From: Saccharothrix sp. NRRL B-16314
Lineage (GTDB): Bacteria; Actinomycetota; Actinomycetes; Mycobacteriales; Pseudonocardiaceae
Assembly (NCBI RefSeq): GCF_000716595.1
Contig: NZ_JNXC01000021.1
Span: 62,001 to 126,000 of the forward strand
Length of the DNA: 64,000 nucleotides
Direction: 5' to 3'
The notes beneath the pieces are model-generated. The model was not told the origin of the DNA. It ran no database searches and saw only the letters and a program-made list of their open reading frames with translations. Positions 42,104 to 50,539 of this stretch are shown here, piece by piece. Position numbers and translations under genes: made by a program. Positions within the stretch are counted from its first letter, which is position 1. The number at the start of each line of letters is the position of its first letter.

Positions 42104-42153
42104 AACGATGATGCGCCACTCGGCACAGGTGGCGCAAACATCACAGGTCAACG

Positions 42154-42717
42154 TCACAACGGCAGTCGAACCAGCCCCGATCCGGGCGTCAGCACCGCAT
42201 CCATCCGGACGTCGTGCGGTTCGGCCGGCAGGGACGGCACGAACTCCTCGTCCCGCACAAGCGCGACCAGCGGACCTGTGGACAACGTCAGGGCACGGTC
42301 GTAGTAGCCGCCACCCTTGCCCAGCCGCACCCCCGAGTGGTCCACCGCCAACGCCGGCACCAGCACCAACGCCGCCGACCCGACCGCCGCCGCACCCAGC
42401 AACGGCCCCACCGGCTCCCGCAGCCCGAACGCCCCCGGACGCAACTCCCCGGAGTACGCGGCCCAGTCCAGCTCCGACCCGACGACCACCGGCAGCAGCA
42501 CCCGCAGCCCGTGCGACCGCAGCACCTCCACCATTTCCAGCGATCCCGGTTCGTGAGCCGAAGCGACGTACGCGCAAACGGTCTGACCCGGAGAAAGGGC
42601 GAAAGCATCAACGGCCAGCAGCACTTCGGCCGCCATCGAAGGCACGACACCGCTACGCCGCGCGGCCCGCAGCCGTGTGCGCAGCGTGTTCTTCCGATCA
42701 CTTACGTCGGACGTCAT
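42154..42717 (-). CDS. 5-formyltetrahydrofolate cyclo-ligase
   Basis: 187 aa. Family marks: RKNTLRTRLRAARR at the N-terminus (substrate phosphate and ATP contacts), VCAYVASAHEPGSLEMVEVLRSHG, and the signature VDHSGVRLGKGGGYYDRAL with its Gly-rich ATP loop. Converts 5-formyl-THF to 5,10-methenyl-THF with ATP hydrolysis. Divergent from galU; in many actinobacteria it neighbours galU-glp, as here. Confidence 0.93.
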   Translation of the reverse strand: MTSDVSDRKNTLRTRLRAARRSGVVPSMAAEVLLAVDAFALSPGQTVCAYVASAHEPGSLEMVEVLRSHGLRVLLPVVVGSELDWAAYSGELRPGAFGLREPVGPLLGAAAVGSAALVLVPALAVDHSGVRLGKGGGYYDRALTLSTGPLVALVRDEEFVPSLPAEPHDVRMDAVLTPGSGLVRLPL

Positions 42718-42755
42718 GGCAGGTCACACTAAGCGCGCCGTTACGCTCGCAGGTC

Positions 42756-43637
42756 ATGAGCGCCTTCCAGACAGCAATCGTGCCCGCGGCAGGCCTGGGC
42801 ACGCGCTTCCTCCCGACCACCAAAGCGGTGCCCAAGGAGCTGCTGCCGGTCGTCGACACCCCGGGCATCGAACTCGTCGCTGCCGAGGCCGCCGAGGCGG
42901 GTGCGACGAAGCTCGTGATCGTGACCTCACCCGGCAAGGACGCGGTCGCGGAGTACTTCCGCCCGCAGCCGGAGCTGGAGGCGACGCTCGAAGAACGCGG
43001 CAAGACGGACCTGGTCGCCAAGGTCCGCCGCGCGCAGAACCTGCTCACCGTGGAGACCGCCCTCCAGGACAAGGCCCTCGGCCTCGGTCACGCCGTCAGC
43101 TGCGCCGAGGGCAACCTGACCGGCGAGGATGAGGCGGTGGCCGTCCTCCTGCCCGACGACCTCGTGCTGCCCACAGGCGTGCTCAAGAAGATGGCCGCTG
43201 TGCGCGAGAAGGTCGGCGGCAGCGTGCTGTGCGCGTTCGACATCCCCAAGGACCAGATCTCCGCGTACGGCGTCTTCGACGTCCAGGACACCGCGGACGA
43301 CGACGTCAAGAAGGTCGTCGGCATGGTCGAGAAGCCGAAGGCCGAGGACGCGCCGTCGACGTTCGCCGCGGCCGGCCGCTACCTGCTGGACCGGGCGATC
43401 TTCGACGCGCTCAAGCGCATCACGCCCGGCGCGGGCGGCGAGCTCCAGCTCACCGACGCCATCGCGCTCCTGATCAACGAGGGCCACCCCGTGCACGTCG
43501 TCGTGCACCGCGGTGGGCGACACGACCTGGGCAATCCGGGTGGATTCCTCAAAGCTGCGGTTGACTTCGCACTTGAACACCCGGACTACGGGCCCGAGCT
43601 GGGGGTGTGGTTGCGGGAACGCCTCGGCAACTCCTGA
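42756..43637 (+). CDS. galU: UTP-glucose-1-phosphate uridylyltransferase
   Basis: 293 aa, ATG at 42756 (the long upstream frame overlaps the cyclo-ligase gene). Nucleotidyltransferase signature AIVPAAGLGTRFLPTTKAVPKELLPVVDTPGIE, then ALGLGHAVSCAEG, VAVLLPDDLV, VGMVEKPKAED and GELQLTDAI. Makes UDP-glucose for envelope polysaccharide and, with galT, closes the galactose route. 14 bp before glp; a galU-glp-rimJ-glpR order is conserved in actinobacteria. Confidence 0.95.
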   Translation: MSAFQTAIVPAAGLGTRFLPTTKAVPKELLPVVDTPGIELVAAEAAEAGATKLVIVTSPGKDAVAEYFRPQPELEATLEERGKTDLVAKVRRAQNLLTVETALQDKALGLGHAVSCAEGNLTGEDEAVAVLLPDDLVLPTGVLKKMAAVREKVGGSVLCAFDIPKDQISAYGVFDVQDTADDDVKKVVGMVEKPKAEDAPSTFAAAGRYLLDRAIFDALKRITPGAGGELQLTDAIALLINEGHPVHVVVHRGGRHDLGNPGGFLKAAVDFALEHPDYGPELGVWLRERLGNS

Positions 43638-43651
43638 ACGAGGGTCGACAC

Positions 43652-44875
43652 ATGAGGTCAGTGGATGAGCAGCTCGCCAGGGTGGTAGCCGCCGCCGTGC
43701 GGCCCGCCCCCGTGCGCGTGGCGATCTCCGAGTCGCAGGGTCTGCTCTGCGCCGAGGAGGTCGTCGCCGAGCGCGCGTTGCCCGGGTTCGACCAGGCGGC
43801 GGTCGACGGCTACGCGGTGCGCAGCGTGGACGTGCAGGCGGCCAACGAAGAACCCGTCCAACTCCCCGTCGTGGGTGAGATCCCGGCGGGATCGCGCCAG
43901 CCCAGACGGTTGCAGCCGGGTCAGGCGGTCCGGGTCGCGACCGGCGCGCCGCTGCCCACGCTGGCCGACGCCGTGGTGCCGCTCGGCTACACCGACGGGC
44001 ACGCGGCGAAGGTGACCGTGCAGCGGTCGGTGCCGTCCGCGGCGTTCGTCCGGCGCACCGGCGAGGACGTGCAGACCGGCGACGTCGCGGTGCGCCGCGG
44101 CTCGTCCATCGGCGCCGCCCAGGTCGGCCTGCTGGCCGCGGTCGGCCGGAACAAGGTGCTGGTGCACCCGAGGCCGCGGGTGTCGGTGATCTCGATCGGC
44201 GAGGAGCTGGTCGACGTCGACCGCACCCCCGGCCAGGGTCAGGTGTACGACGTCAACTCCTACGCGCTGACCGCCGCCGCGCGGGACGCGGGCGCCGAGG
44301 TCAGCCGGGTCGGCATCCAGTCGCCCGACCCGCGCCGGATGCGCGAGGTCGTCGAAGGACGGTTGCTGCTGTCCGAGATCGTGGTCGTCGCGGGTGGCGT
44401 CGGGGGCGCCATCGGCGACGAGGTGCGGGCGGCGCTGGCCGACCTCGGGGACCTCGACGTGACCCGGGTGGCCATGCACCCCGGCTCGGTGCAGGGCTTC
44501 GGCCGCCTCGGGCCGGACGCGGTGCCGACGTTCCTGCTGCCGGCGAACCCGATGAGCGCGTTGGTCGTTTTCGAAGTGCTGGTGCGTCCGCTGATCCGGG
44601 CCGCGCTGGGCAAGCGCAACCCGTACCGGCGGGCGGTCAGCGCGCGGCTGCTGTCGCCGCTGACGTCGACCAAGGGCCGGCGCGGCTACCTGCGCGGCCA
44701 GCTGCTGCGCGACGCGGACAACGGCGAGTACCTGGTGCAGCCGCTGGGTACCTCCGGGTCGCACCTGCTGGCGTCGTTGGCCGAGGCGAACTGCCTGATC
44801 CTGGTCGACGAGGACGTCACGGACGTGTCGGTCGGTGAAGAGGTCACCGTGTGCTTCTTGGCGCAGAGGGGATAG
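43652..44875 (+). CDS. glp: Gephyrin-like molybdotransferase / divisome protein Glp (MoeA family)
   Basis: 407 aa. MoeA fold: VDEQLARVVAAAVRPAPVRV, the signature LPGFDQAAVDGYAVR, domain III DVNSYALTAAARDAGAEVSRVG, VAGGVGGAIGDEVRAAL and the C-terminal beta domain RGYLRGQLLRDADNGEYLVQP. The GG-V-G-G sequence replaces the usual molybdate-site GGVSVGD (VAGGVGGAIGDE), suggesting loss of the canonical catalytic loop. Its place between galU and rimJ-glpR identifies it as the actinobacterial Glp, which binds FtsZ and the receptor GlpR, rather than a plain MoeA. Confidence 0.87.
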   Translation: MRSVDEQLARVVAAAVRPAPVRVAISESQGLLCAEEVVAERALPGFDQAAVDGYAVRSVDVQAANEEPVQLPVVGEIPAGSRQPRRLQPGQAVRVATGAPLPTLADAVVPLGYTDGHAAKVTVQRSVPSAAFVRRTGEDVQTGDVAVRRGSSIGAAQVGLLAAVGRNKVLVHPRPRVSVISIGEELVDVDRTPGQGQVYDVNSYALTAAARDAGAEVSRVGIQSPDPRRMREVVEGRLLLSEIVVVAGGVGGAIGDEVRAALADLGDLDVTRVAMHPGSVQGFGRLGPDAVPTFLLPANPMSALVVFEVLVRPLIRAALGKRNPYRRAVSARLLSPLTSTKGRRGYLRGQLLRDADNGEYLVQPLGTSGSHLLASLAEANCLILVDEDVTDVSVGEEVTVCFLAQRG

Positions 44876-45532
44876 ATGAACCACGCGTGGGAAGGCGGTC
44901 GGCACCCCGGCTGGCCCGCGCGGCTCGGACCGCTCCGGGTGGCCGCCGGTCTGGTGGCACTGCGCCCGCCCAAGCTGCTGGACGCCGCGGAGTGGTCCCG
45001 CACCAGGCTCCGCGACCAGGCGTACCTGGAGGCCTGGGAACCCACCGCGGTCGAGGGCTGGCAGGAGCGCAACGCGATGCTGGCGTGGCCCGTGCAGTGG
45101 TCGTCGCTCAAGGCCCTGGCCCGGCGCGGCCAGGCGCTGCCGTTCGCGATCACGGTGGACGGCGTGCTGGCGGGGCAGATCACCGTGGGCAACGTCGTGC
45201 GCGGCTCGCTGCGCTCGGCCTGGGTGGGCTACTGGGTGGCGGCCGACCGGGCGCGCGGCGGCGTGGCCACCGCGGCGCTGGCGCTCGTCGTCGACCACTG
45301 CTTCGGCGACGCCGGCCTGCACCGGCTGGAGGCGACCGTCCGCCCGGAGAACCAGGCCAGTCTCCGGGTCCTCGCCAAGGCCGGTTTCCGCGAGGAGGGC
45401 CTGTTCCTGAGGTACCTCGACGTGGCCGGCGCCTGGCGCGACCACCTGTGCTTCGCGATGACCGCCGAGGAGGCCTCACCCGAGGGACTGGTACGCCGGT
45501 TGGTCGCCCGCGGATACGCCCGAACGGCCTGA
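44876..45532 (+). CDS. GNAT N-acetyltransferase, RimJ/RimL type
   Basis: 218 aa, ATG directly after the glp stop. GNAT core: YLEAWEPTAVEGWQERN at the substrate side, VGYWVAADRARGGVATAALALVVDHCF (acetyl-CoA binding, R/Q-x-x-G-x-A type), LHRLEATVRPENQASLRVLAKAGFREEGLF. Related to ribosomal-protein alanine N-acetyltransferases; target not known. Part of the galU-glp-rimJ-glpR unit. Confidence 0.9.
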   Translation: MNHAWEGGRHPGWPARLGPLRVAAGLVALRPPKLLDAAEWSRTRLRDQAYLEAWEPTAVEGWQERNAMLAWPVQWSSLKALARRGQALPFAITVDGVLAGQITVGNVVRGSLRSAWVGYWVAADRARGGVATAALALVVDHCFGDAGLHRLEATVRPENQASLRVLAKAGFREEGLFLRYLDVAGAWRDHLCFAMTAEEASPEGLVRRLVARGYARTA

Positions 45533-45691
45533 TCAGAGGGGCCGTGTGGCTTATTCGTGTCACCCGAATGTGGGTGATACACCACACTTTGGTACGCACG
45601 CCGGTCGGCGTGCCTCCGACACAGGTGTGACTGTTGTGACTAGCGTGGCACGTGCACCGAGCGCGTCGCGGGGTAGGGGGAGGTGACGAGG

Positions 45692-46402
45692 ATGCCCAGC
45701 TCGCTGATCGTCGTGGGACTGGTCGTGGCCTGGTTGGTCGTCCTCGTGCCGATGGTCGCGCGCAAGCGCGCCGACGCGACGCGCGGCAGCATGGAGGAGG
45801 AGTACGACGCCATGCCCGAAGCCGATACGGAGTTCGAAGCCGAGTTCGACGACTACGACGAGTACGACGACGACATGGACGAGTTCGTCCCGCCGCGGGT
45901 GTTCCGCCCGGGTCGTGGCGGCTACGACCCGGAGACCGCGGCGATCGTGGCGCAGGCGAAGTACGCCTTCCGCCGCCGCGTCGTCGCAACGCTGCTGCTG
46001 ACCGCGTTGGTCACCGGTGTGATCGCGGGCGTGCTCTACCCGCTGGCGTGGTGGGTGCACGCGGCGGTGGACGCGACGCTCGTCGCCTACCTCGGCTACC
46101 TGCGCCGCCAGGTGCGGATCGAGGAGGACGTCCGCGCGCGCCGGCAGGCCCGGATCGCGCAGGTCCGCCGCCGTTCCGCGCGCCGGTCCGGCGAGGCGCA
46201 GCCGCACCTCGTGGGCCGGCCGTCCGCGCCCCCGGCCGAGGGCGAGGCGTCCCGTGACCAGCAGCGCCCGGCCCCGCCGCCCAGGTTCCAGCACCACGTC
46301 CGCCCCGGCACCGTCGTGGTGGACGTGGACGACGAGGACCCGGTGTTCGTGGAGCTGGACGGCCCCGACGCGCTCCCGTACCGGCGGGCGTCCGGCGAGT
46401 AG
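45692..46402 (+). CDS. glpR: Divisome membrane receptor GlpR (SepX family)
   Basis: 236 aa from ATG at 45692, with GGGGGAGG upstream; the GTG at 45683 sits too close to that RBS. Membrane helix 1 (2-19, SSLIVVGLVVAWLVVLVPMV) followed by ARKRADATRG, a very acidic linker (45-72, EFEAEFDDYDEYDDDMDEF), two close membrane helices (about 98-135), a basic RRQVRIEEDVRARRQAR helix and a disordered C-terminus. This architecture is that of GlpR/SepX, the membrane partner of Glp that positions division and polar growth in actinobacteria. The first two-helix organisation and synteny make the assignment secure. Confidence 0.87.
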   Translation: MPSSLIVVGLVVAWLVVLVPMVARKRADATRGSMEEEYDAMPEADTEFEAEFDDYDEYDDDMDEFVPPRVFRPGRGGYDPETAAIVAQAKYAFRRRVVATLLLTALVTGVIAGVLYPLAWWVHAAVDATLVAYLGYLRRQVRIEEDVRARRQARIAQVRRRSARRSGEAQPHLVGRPSAPPAEGEASRDQQRPAPPPRFQHHVRPGTVVVDVDDEDPVFVELDGPDALPYRRASGE

Positions 46403-46465
46403 AGGGGGGTGGCGGAACCACCCCCCGACTACTGATATGCTTCCTCCCGCACGACAACGGAACAC

Positions 46466-46538
46466 GGGGCTGTAGCGCAGTTGGTAGCGCGACTCGTTCG
46501 CATCGAGTAGGTCAGGGGTTCGATTCCCCTCAGCTCCA
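46466..46538 (+). tRNA. tRNA-Ala (anticodon CGC)
   Basis: Complete cloverleaf: acceptor GGGGCTG with CAGCTCC, which contains the G3-U70 pair that identifies alanine tRNAs; anticodon stem ACTCG/CGAGT with loop TTCGCAT (anticodon CGC, reads GCG); T-arm AGGGG-TTCGATT-CCCCT; discriminator A. CCA not encoded. No terminator directly follows, unlike the displaced copy region at 50945-51021. Confidence 0.96.
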
Positions 46539-46609
46539 CGTTAGAACGCTTACTAGAACACTGGATCAAGTCCATGCCAGTGAGTAGGCCGGAGATCTCG
46601 TTGTACGAA

Positions 46610-46643
46610 GCAGGGCCACTCCCGGAAACCGGGGTGGCCCTGC
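46610..46643. terminator. Stem-loop near the island's left end
   Basis: GCAGGGCCAC-T-CCCGG, loop AAA, CCGGG-GTGGCCCTGC: about 15 paired bases with one bulged T. Downstream of the tRNA by 70 bp and just past the transposase remnant stop. Could terminate tRNA-Ala read-through. The stretch 46539-46657 holds nothing else. Confidence 0.65.
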
Positions 46644-46657
46644 TGTCGTCCGGGAGG

Positions 46658-46958
46658 TCATCTGTCGATGTTCTCGGGTCTGGCTTGTCGCCTGGGGGTT
46701 CCGTCCCGTGCTGACCCTTCTGGATGGGGCGAACGGCTGATGCAGGTCGTGACCGAGAAAACCATCTCCGAGTAGTACGGCCGGTCGGCGGCGATGCGGT
46801 CGATGGGTAACAGGGTGCCGTCGAGGATGACGTAGGCCTTGCGCATGGCGGCTTTCAGCGCGTCGGCCAGGTCCGGTTCCAGTGCTGCCAGGAGTTGGAC
46901 GGCCTCGTGGATGTAGCGGCAGACGGTGGCCAGGCCGACGCCGAACCCCGCTGAGGAA
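46658..46958 (-). pseudogene. IS5-family (DDE) transposase remnant
   Basis: Minus-strand reading gives GFGVGLATVCRYIHEAVQLL, then LADALKAAMRKAYVILDGTL and LPIDRIAADRPYYS, which is the central part of an IS5/HARBI-like transposase including its first catalytic Asp (ILDGT). The sequence diverges abruptly after PYYS, where the family continues with GKHKRHG, and a stop occurs in frame at the N-terminal side (46965 region). About 60-100 of the usual 250 residues are left; not functional. Confidence 0.8.
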
Positions 46959-47078
46959 CGTCAACCCGGAATCCTTCCAGCACAAGACGAATGGCACACC
47001 CCCGGAGACTCCGGGAGGCGATAACAGTAAGCTCCCAGCAAGGCCGATCGAGGACGATTCAGGCTCGGGGAAGTCGAA

Positions 47079-47366
47079 GTGAAGCGTCGAAGGACGGGTC
47101 TCCCTCGAATGTCCGAGATTGTGGATGTTCAGGGCGCGCGTCGGGTTTGCATCGTAGTTCTTGACCATCTGACCCAAAATGCCCAATCGGAGTTGCTTCT
47201 CGGAGATTCTCGGGCGATCAGGGCTGTCATCAATGATCTCACCGGCGCCCTCGAAGATCTGAGTGGACTTGAAGCTCGGGTCAAGAAGTTGGAGCGGCAT
47301 GGTGCGCGAGACACGCGAATAAAGTGGACGCGGCGGTGGCTTGGCTCGAAGGCACTGCACGGCTGA
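47079..47366 (+). CDS. Hypothetical protein
   Basis: 95 aa from GTG (ATG at 47109 is an alternative, giving 85 aa). Reads like a real small protein: MSEIVDVQGARRVCIVVLDHL, then a helical stretch LLLGDSRAIRAVINDLTG and a coiled-coil-like LSGLEARVKKLERHGARD. GC content and codon use are lower than in flanking core genes. Overlaps the next frame by 43 bp. The opposite strand is also open here, so the assignment is tentative. No known family. Confidence 0.35.
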   Translation: MKRRRTGLPRMSEIVDVQGARRVCIVVLDHLTQNAQSELLLGDSRAIRAVINDLTGALEDLSGLEARVKKLERHGARDTRIKWTRRWLGSKALHG

Positions 47367-47710
47367 TGGCGTTGGCACTCGCTCGGGAGCTGTACGCGGG
47401 GCAGAGTGCACGAGTCGCAGCCGCCCTTTCCGCTCAGCGCAGGCTGACCCCGAAGCAGATCAGCGAACGCCTTGGCCTCAGTGTCGAGATGGTGGAGGCG
47501 ATGATTGATAAGGCGCTGTCCGACCCACTTGACCAGCCGATGGTGTTGACGTTCCTCGATGTTATGCCCCCGAATGCCTGGAAGCAGTGCCGAAAGCTGG
47601 TCTCTCGCCAGCGCACGCTACGGAGAGGTGATTCTGATGCTGAATCGGACCATACTTGCGACTCGGCACACTTACGATCACCTTCAGTGGGTGCCCTTTT
47701 CGACGAATGA
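47324..47710 (+). CDS. Hypothetical protein with a helix-turn-helix-like segment
   Basis: 128 aa from GTG. A helical first part (VAWLEGTARLMALALARELY) leads to QRRLTPKQISERLGLSVEMVEAMI, which has the helix-turn-helix pattern of a small regulator (residues about 40-62), followed by LTFLDVMPPNAWKQCRKLV and a polar tail. AT-richer than the core genome, consistent with the island. Overlaps the preceding ORF, which may mean one of the two is not translated or that a frameshift joins them. Confidence 0.4.
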   Translation: MDAAVAWLEGTARLMALALARELYAGQSARVAAALSAQRRLTPKQISERLGLSVEMVEAMIDKALSDPLDQPMVLTFLDVMPPNAWKQCRKLVSRQRTLRRGDSDAESDHTCDSAHLRSPSVGALFDE

Positions 47711-47766
47711 TTGAAGGACTTCTAGTGTGTGCCTATTCGCCCCTTGTGACCGTGCACGTTCCGCTG

Positions 47767-48174
47767 CTACGTACGGTTCAATTGCGGTCCACACCTCGAC
47801 CATTCTCGGTACAGGTTCCCGAGACTCTCGGTCTTGTCTAGGATACTGAAGCTTCTGAGGGATGCGAAAGTCTGATAGAAGAATGCCTGATCAATGACGT
47901 CAGACCTGGCAGGTTCAGGCAATTGCGAGAGGCCGCAACTGGGAGGATGCTCCAAGTGTAGCCAGTTTACTACATAATCGTAACGATCATGAAATGCCGG
48001 CTTGCGGAATTCTGCGAACAAGCTCGCCACCACAGGGAAGTGGTTGATCTTTCTGAACTGGGCGAGCTGTTGACGATAGGATGTATAAGCGATTGTCGTG
48101 GCCAGCACCGACAGCGTCAGGGCCGCCACTGAAAGCGATAGCGATAGCATTGACTTCTCCCTTGCGCTCGTCAT
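47767..48174 (-). CDS. Single-pass membrane protein of unknown family
   Basis: 135 aa from the ATG at 48174; a longer frame to 48297 would overlap the preceding gene. Membrane helix at about 10-32 (LSLSLSVAALTLSVLATTIAY) followed by a cytosolic domain with FRKINHFPVVASLFAEFRKPAFHDRYDYVVNWLHLE split by polar loops. Resembles membrane proteins with a single N-terminal helix and a helical cytosolic domain. Codon use is strikingly AT-rich for this genome. Probably co-transcribed with the gene at 48234-48734, 60 bp upstream. Confidence 0.6.
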   Translation of the reverse strand: MTSAREKSMLSLSLSVAALTLSVLATTIAYTSYRQQLAQFRKINHFPVVASLFAEFRKPAFHDRYDYVVNWLHLEHPPSCGLSQLPEPARSDVIDQAFFYQTFASLRSFSILDKTESLGNLYREWSRCGPQLNRT

Positions 48175-48233
48175 TTCAGCCGCTCGGACAAGCCGGGCGA
48201 GGTCGACGCGAACTTGAGTCGCACGTTGCTCGT

Positions 48234-48734
48234 TTACAGCAGCTTGTCGACATAGTTTGCAAATGGGACTGCGTAGAATCGTCGCGCAACCTTCCATGCC
48301 TCTTTGTACTCATCGATTCTAAAGTCCGCCGCTATCACCCGTTCCCAACTTTCCCAGATCTCGCCTGGAACCCTGCACTTTGCGTTCCGTAAGAACATGG
48401 CCTCATGAGTACCCAGGCGCAACAGGATGAAGGTCAAAGTTTTCCCTTGCTCGACCGTAAGAGTGCCGAAGCCGTGCGCCTCGAAGTGCCACCGCATCAC
48501 GTCGGGTTCCCCCAGGAAGAGTACTGCCAGATCTTTCTCCGAGGCGATTTGCGCGTCATGAGACGACTGCTCGAGGGTTCCTACGATGACTTCAGTCTGC
48601 TTTACAGCCGCCTCAGCCTGCTTCGTCGCGACTTCAGCCTGCTTCGCAACGCTGCGCATCTGGCGGAAGCCGACGGCAAACGCTCCTGCAATGAAGATAA
48701 GTGTTCCAACCTCAATCAACTCTTTCAGAGTCAT
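48234..48734 (-). CDS. Single-pass membrane protein with heptad repeats, unknown family
   Basis: 166 aa. Membrane helix (about 8-25, VGTLIFIAGAFAVGF), then three exact-length heptads KQAEVAT-KQAEAAV-KQTEVIV that form a coiled coil (about 31-52), then a cytosolic domain with DVMRWHFEAHGFGTL, FILLRLGTHEAMFLRNAKCRVP and WESWERVIAADFRIDEYKEAWK. Same topology as its downstream neighbour, so the pair may be a receptor or effector complex; adjacency inside an integrated island makes a defence or conflict role possible but unproven. The upstream 48735-49022 holds no gene beyond a short recombinase-like trace near 48998-49062 (minus strand: ARQLDANHVQKPIA). Confidence 0.7.
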   Translation of the reverse strand: MTLKELIEVGTLIFIAGAFAVGFRQMRSVAKQAEVATKQAEAAVKQTEVIVGTLEQSSHDAQIASEKDLAVLFLGEPDVMRWHFEAHGFGTLTVEQGKTLTFILLRLGTHEAMFLRNAKCRVPGEIWESWERVIAADFRIDEYKEAWKVARRFYAVPFANYVDKLL

Positions 48735-49139
48735 ACGGGTAGCCTCTACATTCCATTATTGGCGTGGACGCAAGGCGGTTGAAGTCCTCGCTCATCTCAG
48801 ATGGTGCATCACGGGGGTCGAGATGCAATGAACTCCCACGAACCGACCCGAATCTCGTCGAGTCACGGCGGGTTTGCCCTGGTGGACGGTGTGACTGAGG
48901 AGTAAACCGCCCGATCGAGCGGATTACTGTTTGAACACGAACGGCTGCATACCGTAGGAAGGAAAGGCGAATTTGCGTACCCTGCCGGGGCGCCAAAGTA
49001 GACGCGCGAGGGCGATGGGTTTTTGGACATGGTTGGCGTCGAGTTGCCGTGCCCCATCGACAACGGCCGGACGAACACCTACCTCCCGACGACGGCCCAC
49101 GACCACCTCCCGAACCAGCTGGAGAAGGCGACCCCGATC

Positions 49140-49339
49140 GACACCGCGCGGCGCGGAACCCACCGCGAACGCGAGATACTCGCCCTGCTGGCGGCTGGCA
49201 TGAAGGACGCGGCGATCATGCGTGCGTTGGGCATCACCAACGCACGATGACCCGCCGCATGTCGGCGCTGCTAGAGGAGCTGGGACGCCACCACCCGCTT
49301 CCAGACAGGCGCAAACGCAACCGCCGCGGCCCGGTGTGA
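49140..49339 (+). pseudogene. LuxR-type DNA-binding domain remnant with two frameshifts
   Basis: Three adjacent segments in three frames reconstruct a LuxR C-terminal domain: REREILALLAAGMKDAAIMR (49165 onward), TMTRRMSALLEELG after an indel near 49243, and DATTRFQTGANATAAAR after a second indel near 49283. Together they match the usual order helix-turn-helix, dimer helix, TRFQAG end. The upstream part (about 49050-49140) may be a further degraded N-terminus. Clearly inactive. Confidence 0.7.
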
Positions 49340-49343
49340 GGCG

Positions 49344-50234
49344 TCACCGGCGGATTCCCACGCGAAGGAAGAGCTTGGCGGCACTCAAGACGCGGTTGGT
49401 CTTGGTGGGCCAGGAAGAAACCCGCGTGGTCGTGCGCACGGCCTCGACGGTGATCGGTGTGTCCTGCCCTGCCACCCGGATCGCCTGGACGCACTCGGTC
49501 GTGTCGCCGAGGAGGCCCATGCCATTCTCGATCCGGTTCGCCAGTTCGGAGTCCTCGATGATTCCGGGGAGTTCGTCGCCCACGTTGTAGCCGGCACGGA
49601 AGCAGGCGAGCGCGGCGTTGCGCACGGAGGACCCGTTGGCGAGGTACGACTGGAGCCGGTCCAGCGCCTTGTCCTTGACCGTGTCGGAGACGAGCGTCAG
49701 CGCCTGCCAACCGGCCTGTACCCGCGGGTCGAGGGCCAGGTGCACGCTCCCCGGAGGGACCGCGACCCGCATCTGCTGACCCGGTTCGAGCGGCAGTCCG
49801 GTCAGCGCCACCTGTGAGGTCGCCGCGCGGAACGTCGCGACCACGAGGTCGTAGTGCTGCTCGGTCCACCGGAGTCCGGTCGGCTGGTCGACGATCCAGA
49901 CTGCTGAGTCGTCGTCGTTGAGGAGCAAGGTCGAGGTACCACCGCCGTTGGTGCACATCGTCAGAGTGGGGAGGAGGCGAACCTCCGCCTGGGTCTCCGG
50001 GATGAGGGGCACGGCGGTTGCGTGGTCCGGCGGGCAGGAGGACTTTGAGGGCAGCGAAAGGGTGATCGAGGGCGAGGGAGTGGTCGGCCTCACCGTGGGC
50101 GTCCGGTCCTGCCCAACCGTGGTCGTCGTGCCCGGCGTCACCGCCGTCGACGGGTTCGGCGGGATCGGGTCGTGGTTGCAGCCTGCGGCGAGCACGAGGA
50201 CGGCCAGCACGCCTGCTGCTGCTTTGGTGATCAT
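49344..50234 (-). CDS. Secreted lipoprotein of unknown function
   Basis: 296 aa from the ATG at 50234 (GGGAGA 7 bp upstream); upstream frame to 50387 discarded. Signal peptide MITKAAAGVLAVLVLAAGC with lipobox LAAGC, then a Pro/Thr-rich linker (NPSTAVTPGTTTTVG...TTPSPSIT) and a folded part from about 85 (CPPDHATAVPLIPETQAEVRL...). Probably anchored outside the membrane. GC and codon use match the core genome, so it may have been acquired from another actinomycete. No family recognised. The 304 bp on its 5' side (50235-50539) hold no gene I can support. Confidence 0.75.
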   Translation of the reverse strand: MITKAAAGVLAVLVLAAGCNHDPIPPNPSTAVTPGTTTTVGQDRTPTVRPTTPSPSITLSLPSKSSCPPDHATAVPLIPETQAEVRLLPTLTMCTNGGGTSTLLLNDDDSAVWIVDQPTGLRWTEQHYDLVVATFRAATSQVALTGLPLEPGQQMRVAVPPGSVHLALDPRVQAGWQALTLVSDTVKDKALDRLQSYLANGSSVRNAALACFRAGYNVGDELPGIIEDSELANRIENGMGLLGDTTECVQAIRVAGQDTPITVEAVRTTTRVSSWPTKTNRVLSAAKLFLRVGIRR

Positions 50235-50539
50235 CGCGTGTCTCCCTGCGGTAGACGGGTGACGGACGCTTTCCTGTTTGGTCGCGGACCGTGGCCGTCC
50301 ATTACACGAAAGAAGTCGCCCGATCGGGTGATGAGCGATGGACCGTTCAGTGCAACGTGGCTGCCTTCCGCTGCGTATGCGGGGCAAGGAGGTGGCCGCC
50401 GCTGACGCACCGCCCGAGGACCGCGCAGGACGCGGTCGCGGTCTTCGAATGGCCGCTCTCCGAGGTGGCCGTGAGGGTCACCTTCGACACCAGCGGACCG
50501 CCGTCTCAGGCGAACCGCGTGGCTTAGCAACCGATCCGT

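Noticed and set aside
46566..47411. 281-codon minus-strand frame across the island start
   Set aside because: It joins several unrelated frames; the only recognisable protein is the short transposase remnant, which lies in a different frame over part of it.
50291..50527. Possible 78-aa plus-strand gene
   Set aside because: GTG start without RBS, no recognisable motif, lies in the promoter side of the lipoprotein gene; evidence too weak.
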